Shown: in pieces, positions 1 to 8,460 of the stretch | How the letters are laid out: each line of letters begins with the position of its first letter | Numbering within the stretch: the first letter of the stretch is position 1 | Translations under genes and position numbers: made by a program | Assembly: GCA_964057225.1 (NCBI GenBank) | Contig: OZ059894.1 | Location: 11,356,131 to 11,420,130 of the forward strand | Direction of reading: 5' to 3' | Length of the DNA stretch: 64,000 nucleotides | Origin: Auanema rhodensis | Lineage: Eukaryota; Nematoda; Chromadorea; Rhabditida; Rhabditidae | Notes under the pieces: model-generated | Database searches by the model: none | Told to the model about the DNA's origin: nothing | What the model saw: only the letters and a program-made list of their open reading frames with translations

Positions 1-83
1 TCATCGGCGTACGCTAGCACAGCGATGTTGTGGTTGTGTAGCTTATAGCCAGTAGAGGATTCCAAGATGGTTTTAATTAGAGG
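1..83 (-). mobile_element. Truncated second copy of the U2-targeted LINE (partial, window edge)
   Basis: This stretch matches 31101-31183 of the intact LINE with two mismatches (positions 51 and 59). It encodes residues about 528-555 of the LINE protein, ending in the reverse transcriptase YADD motif. The two changes keep the frame open: one is silent and one is Thr to Ser at residue 536. It joins directly to U2 sequence at 83/84, in the same orientation as U2. The likely reading is a 5'-truncated insertion whose 3' part lies left of the window. Confidence 0.85.
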
Positions 84-237
84 GGTCGACCCGTGAGGTG
101 GAGCTAGCAAGCCAGCATCTACCTCAAGTCTCAAAAATCGGTTAACCTTATTGTGAACCAATGGAACACATATCGAAGGTTAATTCGATAAGAACGATTA
201 CTACACTTTGATCTTAGCCAAAAGGCCGAGAAGCGAT
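84..237 (-). pseudogene. U2 snRNA gene, 3' truncated at nt 154 by a LINE fragment
   Basis: U2 nt 1-154 are present and match the intact copies. The 5' end is at 237. The 3' part is replaced by LINE coding sequence at the start of stem-loop IV, so the U2B''-binding hairpin is lost and the RNA should not mature normally. If this is an insertion at the usual site (nt 37/38), nt 38-154 would be a 117-bp target duplication and the rest of U2 should reappear beyond the left edge. Confidence 0.85.
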
Positions 238-680
238 ACAGCATAGCCATGAGTATCAAAGACATCAAGCAAATGTATCGTACTTGTTACGAGTGCACTC
301 TCTCATTTGAATATAAAAGTGTGGTTTGACAATCTTGACTGTACAGGTCATAAATGGCTCATATAAACTGTGGATTTACTCAACTTTTGGACTTATTTTT
401 TTCTTATTCGAAGCGCTGCACTTTTTTCTATTCTTTTTATTCAAATACTTGTATATAGTTTTATATGTACGGTTGCAAAGTTTCCGAATATTTTATATAT
501 TTTTATACAATAATTAGGAGAAGGTTAATACAATGAAATCTCCCAACTTTACAGTGTTTGTATTGCTTACAGTATCTAGAACAACCACTCTTGTAATATT
601 AGAGCACATATCAATCAACAACTTTTTCTAGTTATCAAAGCTTTTTTATTTCTTCAAGATATTTCAAATAAAATATAAAA

Positions 681-798
681 GCTTACGACACCCGGGATTC
701 CCAAGCCGTCTCCGATCCAAGTACTAACCGGGCCCAACGTTGCTTGACTTGCCAGATCGGACGGGATGGCGTACTTTCAACGTGGTATGGTCGTAAGC
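681..798 (-). rRNA. 5S rRNA
   Basis: First 5S copy of unit 0; no difference seen from the reference copy at 3156-3273. Confidence 0.96.
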
Positions 799-1040
799 AA
801 TGTTATATTCTTCATTATCAGTTATATCACTCTAAATCTTGTTGTTAATAGTTAGGACCACAAAGAAAACAACAGGAACAGTAACAAATGAAATGCCCAA
901 ACTTTACAGTGTTCGAGTTATTTACAGTATCTAAGACTACCTCTGTCGTGTTATTAGAGCAAACATTCGATTAACAACAACTTTTTTTTAGTTATCAAAG
1001 CTTTTTTATTTCTTCAAAAAATTTCAAATAAAATATAAAA

Positions 1041-1158
1041 GCTTACGACACCCGGGATTCCCAAGCCGTCTCCGATCCAAGTACTAACCGGGCCCAACGT
1101 TGCTTGACTTGCCAGATCGGACGGGATGGCGTACTTTCAACGTGGTATGGTCGTAAGC
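1041..1158 (-). rRNA. 5S rRNA
   Basis: Second 5S copy of unit 0, 360 bp from the first; same sequence by eye. Confidence 0.96.
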
Positions 1159-1300
1159 AATGTCATATTCTTCATTATCAGTTATATCACTCTAAATCTT
1201 GTTGTTAATAGATACGACCACAAAGAAAACAACAGGAACAGTAACAATAACAAAAAAAATTTTTTTTTCACCTATGTGTCTAAAGGTTAGCCATGTATCC

Positions 1301-1346
<46 letters not shown>

Positions 1347-2523
1347 ACAGTAAAAAGTCCAATCAAGAGAGAAATTTTTTCAACACATAGTTGTTTTTTT
1401 TTTAAATATCATTGTTTTTCCTCATAACTCGGTTTAAACTCGTTCTAACCCGTTGAAATACGTCTAGAAAGTCTTTATAACATGCATATGTATGATAGAA
1501 CTTCATATTTATTGTAATAGAAAATTTTATTTTCAGACGTCTTGGTTAACAATGATATGTTTTACCCCCTTATAATTTTTATCATAATGTTCCTTATACG
1601 GAACGCTCAATGAAACTTGCTTCCAGAAAAATTTCTTTCTATTTTTTCTTCATATGTACGTAGATACTATAGAGAACTATGATAGAAAACTTTAACATTC
1701 ACGAAATCATCATTTCTCATTACGCTACGGAGGTTTAAAAAGCTGTGTTTTACCTTATAATAGACCGGAAAACCCTTGTGTTAAAACTGGACCGTTTTTA
1801 CACATATAAAAATGTCCCGTATTCGGGACCCTAATGTAACTTTTGATTCCCTATATTTTTTTTCATGAAATTTACAATCTACTGTAGAAAGAAGAATTAT
1901 TTTTATAAAAACTGTAAATTTTTGAAAAATGAAAACAAAACGAAAACAAAAACAACTTTTTTTTGAACATTTTCTCACACAAGGGTCCCCCCTTACCTAC
2001 TTTTTTTCTCATTACTCGTTTCAACCTCATCCGATCACTCTGCAAACATGTTTAATCGTTCTAACTTGTTGAAATACGTCTTAAAAGTCTAAACAACATG
2101 CATATGCATAATAGAAACCACCCGAATAGGCCCCCACGCACTAAACGAGATATATACATTACCAGTATAGTAATAGAACACATATTGAAGATTAATTCGA
2201 TAAGAACAATTTATTGACGTAGAGAATGTTTGTTCCGAAAAACTACAATATTAAACTATAAAAGTAACAAAAGCGTAGAGGCAGCAAAGACATGAATAAA
2301 CATAAATGTAAATACAGAATTACCAGGTAGTACATAAGTATGACAAAAAATTATAAGAAAGCCATGAAAATAGAAGGTTTGTGAACAAATGAGAGGTACA
2401 TCTTTGATCGTATAGTCATTTCTAAACCGTTCGTATGCTGCAGCATCGTCATAAGCGTCACTCAAGTTGAATTTCCATGTGTACTACACGATTTTCATTC
2501 TTATTGTTACATTCTTTCCCTGA

Positions 2524-2712
2524 GGGAATGGGCCGTTCCCGCCAGCAGTGCAAGAGCGGGTCGACCCGTGAGGTGGAGCTAGCAAGCCAGCATCTACCTC
2601 AAGTCTCAAAAATCGGTTAACCTTATTGTGAACCAATGGAACACATATCGAAGGTTAATTCGATAAGAACGATTACTACACTTTGATCTTAGCCAAAAGG
2701 CCGAGAAGCGAT
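2524..2712 (-). ncRNA. U2 snRNA (reference copy)
   Basis: U2 is the spliceosomal RNA that pairs with the intron branch site. The transcript runs from 2712 leftward and starts ATCGCTTCTCGGCCTTTTGG, the near-universal U2 5' end. The branch-site recognition sequence GTAGTA is at nt 34-39. Stem-loop IIa follows, then an Sm site ATTTTTGA at nt 100-107. Stem-loop IV (nt 153-175) has a CCCGC/GCGGG stem and a loop containing CTTGCACTGCTG, comparable with the U2B''/U2A' binding loop. The end AACGGCCCATTCCC parallels the usual U2 3' end, giving 189 nt, close to the animal norm. The exact 3' end is inferred; it could differ by several bases. Confidence 0.95.
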
Positions 2713-2805
2713 ACAGCATAGCCATGAGTATCAAAGACATCAAGCAAATGTATCGTACTTGTTACGAGTGCACTCTCTCATTTGAATATAAAAGTGTGGT
2801 TTGAC
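2713..2805 (-). promoter_or_regulatory. Presumed U2 promoter region
   Basis: This is the stretch directly upstream of the U2 5' end, where snRNA genes carry their proximal sequence element, usually some 50-70 bp upstream. That would fall near 2762-2782. I do not recognise a definite element. The placement is by position only, and the same sequence recurs upstream of every U2 with an intact 5' half. Confidence 0.35.
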
Positions 2806-3006
2806 AATCTTGACTGTACAGGTCATAAATGGCTCATATAAACTGTGGATTTACTCAACTTTTGGACTTATTTTTTTCTTATTCGAAGCGCTGCACTTTT
2901 TTCTATTCTTTTTATTCAAATACTTGTATATAGTTTTATATGTACGGTTGCAAAGTTTCCGAATATTTTATATATTTTTATACAATAATTAGGAGAAGGT
3001 TAATAC
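2806..3006. other. AT-rich spacer between U2 upstream region and 5S duplication
   Basis: Very T-rich on the plus strand. A 63-codon open frame here is low-complexity (Phe, Leu, Tyr, Ile) and repeated only because the unit is; I see no sign that it is a gene. Nothing else recognised. Confidence 0.6.
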
Positions 3007-3151
3007 AATGAAATCTCCCAACTTTACAGTGTTTGTATTGCTTACAGTATCTAGAACAACCACTCTTGTAATATTAGAGCACATATCAATCAACAACTTT
3101 TTCTAGTTATCAAAGCTTTTTTATTTCTTCAAGATATTTCAAATAAAATAT

Positions 3152-3155
3152 AAAA
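3152..3155 (-). terminator. Pol III terminator of 5S (T run)
   Basis: Immediately after the 5S 3' end the minus strand reads TTTT, then ATATTTTATTTG. A run of four T is a standard Pol III stop. The same run follows every 5S copy in the array. Confidence 0.75.
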
Positions 3156-3273
3156 GCTTACGACACCCGGGATTCCCAAGCCGTCTCCGATCCAAGTACT
3201 AACCGGGCCCAACGTTGCTTGACTTGCCAGATCGGACGGGATGGCGTACTTTCAACGTGGTATGGTCGTAAGC
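3156..3273 (-). rRNA. 5S rRNA (reference copy)
   Basis: 5S rRNA of the large ribosomal subunit, transcribed by Pol III from 3273 leftward. It is 118 nt and its ends (GCTTACGAC / GTCGTAAGC) pair as the terminal helix I. The internal promoter is recognisable: box A around nt 50-64 (AGTCAAGCAACGTTG) and box C around nt 80-99 (TGGATCGGAGACGGCTTGGG). The sequence is much closer to nematode 5S than to insect or mollusc 5S as I recall them. The T run follows directly. An AT-rich stretch 25-30 bp upstream is shared by all copies. Confidence 0.97.
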
Positions 3274-3515
3274 AATGTTATATTCTTCATTATCAGTTAT
3301 ATCACTCTAAATCTTGTTGTTAATAGTTAGGACCACAAAGAAAACAACAGGAACAGTAACAAATGAAATGCCCAAACTTTACAGTGTTCGAGTTATTTAC
3401 AGTATCTAAGACTACCTCTGTCGTGTTATTAGAGCAAACATTCGATTAACAACAACTTTTTTTTAGTTATCAAAGCTTTTTTATTTCTTCAAAAAATTTC
3501 AAATAAAATATAAAA

Positions 3516-3633
3516 GCTTACGACACCCGGGATTCCCAAGCCGTCTCCGATCCAAGTACTAACCGGGCCCAACGTTGCTTGACTTGCCAGATCGGACGGG
3601 ATGGCGTACTTTCAACGTGGTATGGTCGTAAGC
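3516..3633 (-). rRNA. 5S rRNA
   Basis: Second 5S copy of unit 1; no difference seen from the first. Confidence 0.96.
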
Positions 3634-3775
3634 AATGTCATATTCTTCATTATCAGTTATATCACTCTAAATCTTGTTGTTAATAGATACGACCACAAAG
3701 AAAACAACAGGAACAGTAACAATAACAAAAAAAATTTTTTTTTCACCTATGTGTCTAAAGGTTAGCCATGTATCC

Positions 3776-3778
<3 letters not shown>

Positions 3779-3827
<49 letters not shown>
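3779..3827. repeat. (TA)n microsatellite
   Basis: Pure alternating TA, 49 bp in this unit. The tract is present at the same place in each unit that keeps its 5S genes and ranges from 25 bp (unit 13) to 79 bp (unit 9), changing in 2-bp steps. It accounts for nearly all length differences between standard units. Confidence 0.95.
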
Positions 3828-3829
<2 letters not shown>

Positions 3830-4063
3830 ACAGTAAAAAGTCCAATCAAGAGAGAAATTTTTTCAACACATAGTTGTTTTTTTTTTAAATATCATTGTTT
3901 TTCCTCATAACTCGGTTTAAACTCGTTCTAACCCGTTGAAATACGTCTAGAAAGTCTTTATAACATGCATATGTATGATAGAACTTCATATTTATTGTAA
4001 TAGAAAATTTTATTTTCAGACGTCTTGGTTAACAATGATATGTTTTACCCCCTTATAATTTTT

Positions 4064-4079
4064 ATCATAATGTTCCTTA
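4064..4079. repeat. Hairpin 1, GTTCC-6-GGAAC
   Basis: Perfect 5-bp inverted repeat with a 6-base loop. Its flanks resemble those of hairpin 2 located 225 bp away, so the two derive from an old internal duplication. Confidence 0.6.
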
Positions 4080-4288
4080 TACGGAACGCTCAATGAAACT
4101 TGCTTCCAGAAAAATTTCTTTCTATTTTTTCTTCATATGTACGTAGATACTATAGAGAACTATGATAGAAAACTTTAACATTCACGAAATCATCATTTCT
4201 CATTACGCTACGGAGGTTTAAAAAGCTGTGTTTTACCTTATAATAGACCGGAAAACCCTTGTGTTAAAACTGGACCGTTTTTACACAT

Positions 4289-4304
4289 ATAAAAATGTCC
4301 CGTA
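4289..4304. repeat. Hairpin 2, GTCCCG-4-CGGGAC
   Basis: Perfect 6-bp inverted repeat with loop TATT. Compared with hairpin 1 the third pair is C-G instead of T-A, so pairing is kept although both arms changed. Confidence 0.6.
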
Positions 4305-4643
4305 TTCGGGACCCTAATGTAACTTTTGATTCCCTATATTTTTTTTCATGAAATTTACAATCTACTGTAGAAAGAAGAATTATTTTTATAAAAACTGTAA
4401 ATTTTTGAAAAATGAAAACAAAACGAAAACAAAAACAACTTTTTTTTGAACATTTTCTCACACAAGGGTCCCCCCTTACCTACTTTTTTTCTCATTACTC
4501 GTTTCAACCTCATCCGATCACTCTGCAAACATGTTTAATCGTTCTAACTTGTTGAAATACGTCTTAAAAGTCTAAACAACATGCATATGCATAATAGAAA
4601 CCACCCGAATAGGCCCCCACGCACTAAACGAGATATATACATT

Positions 4644-4780
4644 ACCAGTATAGTAATAGAACACATATTGAAGATTAATTCGATAAGAACAATTTATTGA
4701 CGTAGAGAATGTTTGTTCCGAAAAACTACAATATTAAACTATAAAAGTAACAAAAGCGTAGAGGCAGCAAAGACATGAAT
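4644..4780 (-). mobile_element. Relic of the U2-targeted non-autonomous element around a decayed U2 fragment
   Basis: The core 4655-4694 is U2 nt 39-78 with four changes in 40 bp, all G to A or C to T on the plus strand. To its right (4695-about 4780) is a copy of the 3' tail of the 787-bp element, 6 mismatches in the first 46 bp and then fading. To its left is ccagtatag, the same bases that form the head of the 787-bp element. The order tail, U2 fragment, head suggests two successive insertions at one U2 site, now decayed. The same relic is found in all 24 spacers. Confidence 0.75.
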
Positions 4781-5006
4781 AAACATAAATGTAAATACAG
4801 AATTACCAGGTAGTACATAAGTATGACAAAAAATTATAAGAAAGCCATGAAAATAGAAGGTTTGTGAACAAATGAGAGGTACATCTTTGATCGTATAGTC
4901 ATTTCTAAACCGTTCGTATGCTGCAGCATCGTCATAAGCGTCACTCAAGTTGAATTTCCATGTGTACTACACGATTTTCATTCTTATTGTTACATTCTTT
5001 CCCAGA
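4781..5006. other. Spacer downstream of U2, unrecognised
   Basis: Lies between the relic tail and the 3' end of the next U2. It is probably a decayed part of the relic and also holds the U2 3'-processing region, but no definite 3' box is recognised. A short palindrome ttccc-agaggga-type sequence sits at the U2 3' end. Confidence 0.4.
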
Positions 5007-5116
5007 GGGAATGGGCCGTTCCCGCCAGCAGTGCAAGAGCGGGTCGACCCGTGAGGTGGAGCTAGCAAGCCAGCATCTACCTCAAGTCTCAAAAATCGGT
5101 TAACCTTATTGTGAAC

Positions 5117-5157
5117 CAATGGAACACATATCGAAGGTTAATTCGATAAGAACGATT
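5117..5157. repeat. Target site duplication, left copy
   Basis: 41 bp, U2 nt 39-79, identical to 5945-5985. Confidence 0.9.
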
Positions 5158-5944
5158 TATTGAAGTAGATAATGTTTGTCCCGGAGGACTACAATATTAA
5201 AATAATTACTGAAGCCCGAAGGCAGCGAGAAATAGTAAGGATACTACCTGCACTGAGTGCGTCGTATCATAAAAAAAGAGATAGCTAATGGGCAAGTTGA
5301 AGAGCTTGAAATTAACAATGACGTCACTAGAAGTAAAGTTTTCTATCTGCAGCTGCGGGTAAAGAGGGTCAGCGTAAGCAGAATTCAATTCTACCAACAA
5401 TTAGTGGGAACATTGAGAGAACAGATGAAGGAGGAAATTGTAACTTCAAGTAAAATAGATTATATCTTCAGCTGCGGGTAAAGAGAGTCAGCTTTGTACA
5501 GATTACTAGTTTACATAAGAAGTGGTAACATTTCAAAAAAGGAGCACAACATAAAAAACGAGACTACGGACTATGAGGTAAATGTTATCATTGTCTGGAT
5601 CGATGATTCGGCATTTGATTGCAGCTGCGGATTGAGTGGATCAGCTTGCATGGCGTCCGCATTCGACATCAGGGAAAATGATGAGTTTCTTGAGGTCCGG
5701 CTCGGCGGGCTGTTATGTCCTATTCCCTGTTGATGGTGTTGTTGTCCTTGAGCTTGTTCTTCTTCCCAGAAAAAAAAAACTGTGAAGCTGAAGAGTCCTA
5801 TTAAACGTCTTTAAACGCAAGATTAATAAGAAGCTACTACAGCTAACACAGGACCGCCTCAAGGCCTGGTAGATCAACCAGTGTTGCTTCAATCACCAAG
5901 TATTGCGGCCTGGGCCCTTGGATCAATTCACAACACCAGTATAG
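5158..5944 (-). mobile_element. 787-bp non-autonomous U2-targeted retroelement (SINE-like), copy 1
   Basis: Inserted in the same orientation as U2 with a perfect 41-bp duplication. It has no long open frame. Its 3' end (left) reads CTACTTCAATAAA up to the U2 base; the LINE at 29107 ends in a similar way, with about 18 of 21 bases alike, at practically the same target base. This suggests it borrows the LINE machinery. The 5' head (about 5850-5944) has several short hairpins. The middle carries three diverged copies of a CAGCTGCGG motif, near 5350, 5470 and 5623. No tRNA or other known RNA head was recognised. The 39-41 bp duplication and fixed site argue against a DNA transposon. It could also be an internally rearranged LINE, but no LINE coding sequence is visible. 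Confidence 0.8.
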
Positions 5945-5985
5945 CAATGGAACACATATCGAAGGTTAATTCGATAAGAACGATT
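5945..5985. repeat. Target site duplication, right copy
   Basis: Identical to 5117-5157; continues into the intact 5' part of U2. Confidence 0.9.
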
Positions 5986-6466
5986 ACTACACTTTGATCT
6001 TAGCCAAAAGGCCGAGAAGCGATACAGCATAGCCATGAGTATCAAAGACATCAAGCAAATGTATCGTACTTGTTACGAGTGCACTCTCTCATTTGAATAT
6101 AAAAGTGTGGTTTGACAATCTTGACTGTACAGGTCATAAATGGCTCATATAAACTGTGGATTTACTCAACTTTTGGACTTATTTTTTTCTTATTCGAAGC
6201 GCTGCACTTTTTTCTATTCTTTTTATTCAAATACTTGTATATAGTTTTATATGTACGGTTGCAAAGTTTCCGAATATTTTATATATTTTTATACAATAAT
6301 TAGGAGAAGGTTAATACAATGAAATCTCCCAACTTTACAGTGTTTGTATTGCTTACAGTATCTAGAACAACCACTCTTGTAATATTAGAGCACATATCAA
6401 TCAACAACTTTTTCTAGTTATCAAAGCTTTTTTATTTCTTCAAGATATTTCAAATAAAATATAAAA

Positions 6467-6584
6467 GCTTACGACACCCGGGATTCCCAAGCCGTCTCCG
6501 ATCCAAGTACTAACCGGGCCCAACGTTGCTTGACTTGCCAGATCGGACGGGATGGCGTACTTTCAACGTGGTATGGTCGTAAGC
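6467..6584 (-). rRNA. 5S rRNA
   Basis: First 5S copy of unit 2; standard sequence. Confidence 0.96.
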
Positions 6585-6826
6585 AATGTTATATTCTTCA
6601 TTATCAGTTATATCACTCTAAATCTTGTTGTTAATAGTTAGGACCACAAAGAAAACAACAGGAACAGTAACAAATGAAATGCCCAAACTTTACAGTGTTC
6701 GAGTTATTTACAGTATCTAAGACTACCTCTGTCGTGTTATTAGAGCAAACATTCGATTAACAACAACTTTTTTTTAGTTATCAAAGCTTTTTTATTTCTT
6801 CAAAAAATTTCAAATAAAATATAAAA

Positions 6827-6944
6827 GCTTACGACACCCGGGATTCCCAAGCCGTCTCCGATCCAAGTACTAACCGGGCCCAACGTTGCTTGACTTGCCA
6901 GATCGGACGGGATGGCGTACTTTCAACGTGGTATGGTCGTAAGC
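6827..6944 (-). rRNA. 5S rRNA
   Basis: Second 5S copy of unit 2; standard sequence. Confidence 0.96.
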
Positions 6945-7086
6945 AATGTCATATTCTTCATTATCAGTTATATCACTCTAAATCTTGTTGTTAATAGATA
7001 CGACCACAAAGAAAACAACAGGAACAGTAACAATAACAAAAAAAATTTTTTTTTCACCTATGTGTCTAAAGGTTAGCCATGTATCC

Positions 7087-7132
<46 letters not shown>

Positions 7133-8419
7133 ACAGTAAAAAGTCCAATCAAGAGAGAAATTTTTTCAACACATAGTTGTTTTTTTTTTAAATATCATTG
7201 TTTTTCCTCATAACTCGGTTTAAACTCGTTCTAACCCGTTGAAATACGTCTAGAAAGTCTTTATAACATGCATATGTATGATAGAACTTCATATTTATTG
7301 TAATAGAAAATTTTATTTTCAGACGTCTTGGTTAACAATGATATGTTTTACCCCCTTATAATTTTTATCATAATGTTCCTTATACGGAACGCTCAATGAA
7401 ACTTGCTTCCAGAAAAATTTCTTTCTATTTTTTCTTCATATGTACGTAGATACTATAGAGAACTATGATAGAAAACTTTAACATTCACGAAATCATCATT
7501 TCTCATTACGCTACGGAGGTTTAAAAAGCTGTGTTTTACCTTATAATAGACCGGAAAACCCTTGTGTTAAAACTGGACCGTTTTTACACATATAAAAATG
7601 TCCCGTATTCGGGACCCTAATGTAACTTTTGATTCCCTATATTTTTTTTCATGAAATTTACAATCTACTGTAGAAAGAAGAATTATTTTTATAAAAACTG
7701 TAAATTTTTGAAAAATGAAAACAAAACGAAAACAAAAACAACTTTTTTTTGAACATTTTCTCACACAAGGGTCCCCCCTTACCTACTTTTTTTCTCATTA
7801 CTCGTTTCAACCTCATCCGATCACTCTGCAAACATGTTTAATCGTTCTAACTTGTTGAAATACGTCTTAAAAGTCTAAACAACATGCATATGCATAATAG
7901 AAACCACCCGAATAGGCCCCCACGCACTAAACGAGATATATACATTACCAGTATAGTAATAGAACACATATTGAAGATTAATTCGATAAGAACAATTTAT
8001 TGACGTAGAGAATGTTTGTTCCGAAAAACTACAATATTAAACTATAAAAGTAACAAAAGCGTAGAGGCAGCAAAGACATGAATAAACATAAATGTAAATA
8101 CAGAATTACCAGGTAGTACATAAGTATGACAAAAAATTATAAGAAAGCCATGAAAATAGAAGGTTTGTGAACAAATGAGAGGTACATCTTTGATCGTATA
8201 GTCATTTCTAAACCGTTCGTATGCTGCAGCATCGTCATAAGCGTCACTCAAGTTGAATTTCCATGTGTACTACACGATTTTCATTCTTATTGTTACATTC
8301 TTTCCCTGAGGGAATGGGCCGTTCCCGCCAGCAGTGCAAGAGCGGGTCGACCCGTGAGGTGGAGCTAGCAAGCCAGCATCTACCTCAAGTCTCAAAAATC
8401 GGTTAACCTTATTGTGAAC

Positions 8420-8460
8420 CAATGGAACACATATCGAAGGTTAATTCGATAAGAACGATT
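8420..8460. repeat. Target site duplication, left copy
   Basis: 41 bp, identical to 9248-9288. Confidence 0.9.

Larger units (their letters stand above)
84..2523 (-). repeat. Array unit 0 (left end truncated)
   Basis: Contains the truncated U2 (84-237), two 5S genes, a 41-bp TA tract (1304-1344), the hairpin pair (1589-1604, 1814-1829) and the decayed U2 piece at 2172-2211 with its retroelement tail. No protein gene is seen; the short ORFs here recur in every unit only because the whole unit is copied. Confidence 0.9.
3007..3725 (-). repeat. 360-bp tandem duplication holding both 5S genes
   Basis: Two copies, about 3007-3361 and 3362-3721, each with the 5S gene plus flanks. The 5S-proximal flanks are nearly identical; the outer parts differ by scattered substitutions and a 5-bp indel. 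The identical upstream flanks mean both 5S genes have the same promoter-proximal sequence. Confidence 0.9.
3828..4643. other. AT-rich spacer with a paired hairpin and diverged internal repeats
   Basis: No gene recognised. It holds two related hairpins (see 4064-4079 and 4289-4304) and a diverged repeat of about 70 bp, whose copies in unit 0 are near 1431-1500 and 2050-2117. Small ORFs here are low-complexity and recur unchanged only because the unit is copied. Confidence 0.6.
2524..5006 (-). repeat. Array unit 1 (reference standard unit, 2483 bp)
   Basis: Used here as the reference for unit structure: U2 at the left, two 5S genes, 49-bp TA tract, hairpin-bearing spacer, decayed U2 piece at 4655-4694. 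At 5004, just beyond the U2 of the next unit, an a replaces the t seen in the other units. Confidence 0.95.
5007..6023 (-). pseudogene. U2 snRNA gene split by a 787-bp retroelement
   Basis: The 5' piece is 5945-6023 (U2 nt 1-79) and the 3' piece is 5007-5157 (nt 39-189). The overlap, nt 39-79, is a 41-bp target duplication. The break lies in the branch-site recognition sequence GTAGTA, so no functional U2 can be made without removing the insert. Confidence 0.92.
5007..8309 (-). repeat. Array unit 2 (3303 bp, with 787-bp insertion)
   Basis: U2 is split by the insertion at 5158-5944. Two 5S genes, 41-bp TA tract, relic U2 piece at 7958-7997. Confidence 0.95.

Noticed and set aside
326-517. A 63-codon plus-strand frame repeated in each unit
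   Set aside because: Low-complexity Phe/Leu/Tyr/Ile translation of a T-rich spacer; identical in all units only because units are homogenised.
1199-1390. Plus-strand frame containing a long Tyr-Ile repeat
   Set aside because: It is the translation of the TA microsatellite and begins in 5S flanking DNA; its length changes with the tract and its frame shifts between units.
1781-1978. A 65-codon minus-strand frame in every unit
   Set aside because: AT-rich spacer with hairpin 2 inside; no recognisable domain, no reason beyond repeat copying to think it is coded.
2256-2465. A 69-codon minus-strand frame just downstream of U2, whose first 25 residues look protein-like
   Set aside because: It overlaps the decayed element tail and ends in a Leu run; lying directly behind a snRNA gene it is unlikely to be translated. 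A captured exon cannot be fully excluded.
5257-5733. Plus-strand frames of 74 and 79 codons in the 787-bp element
   Set aside because: They run against the direction of the element, match nothing known to me and begin and end at the internal repeats.
5866-5881. CTGGTTGATC in the passenger head, like the start of 18S rRNA
   Set aside because: The exact match is only 10 bases and the sequence after it diverges; probably chance within a hairpin.
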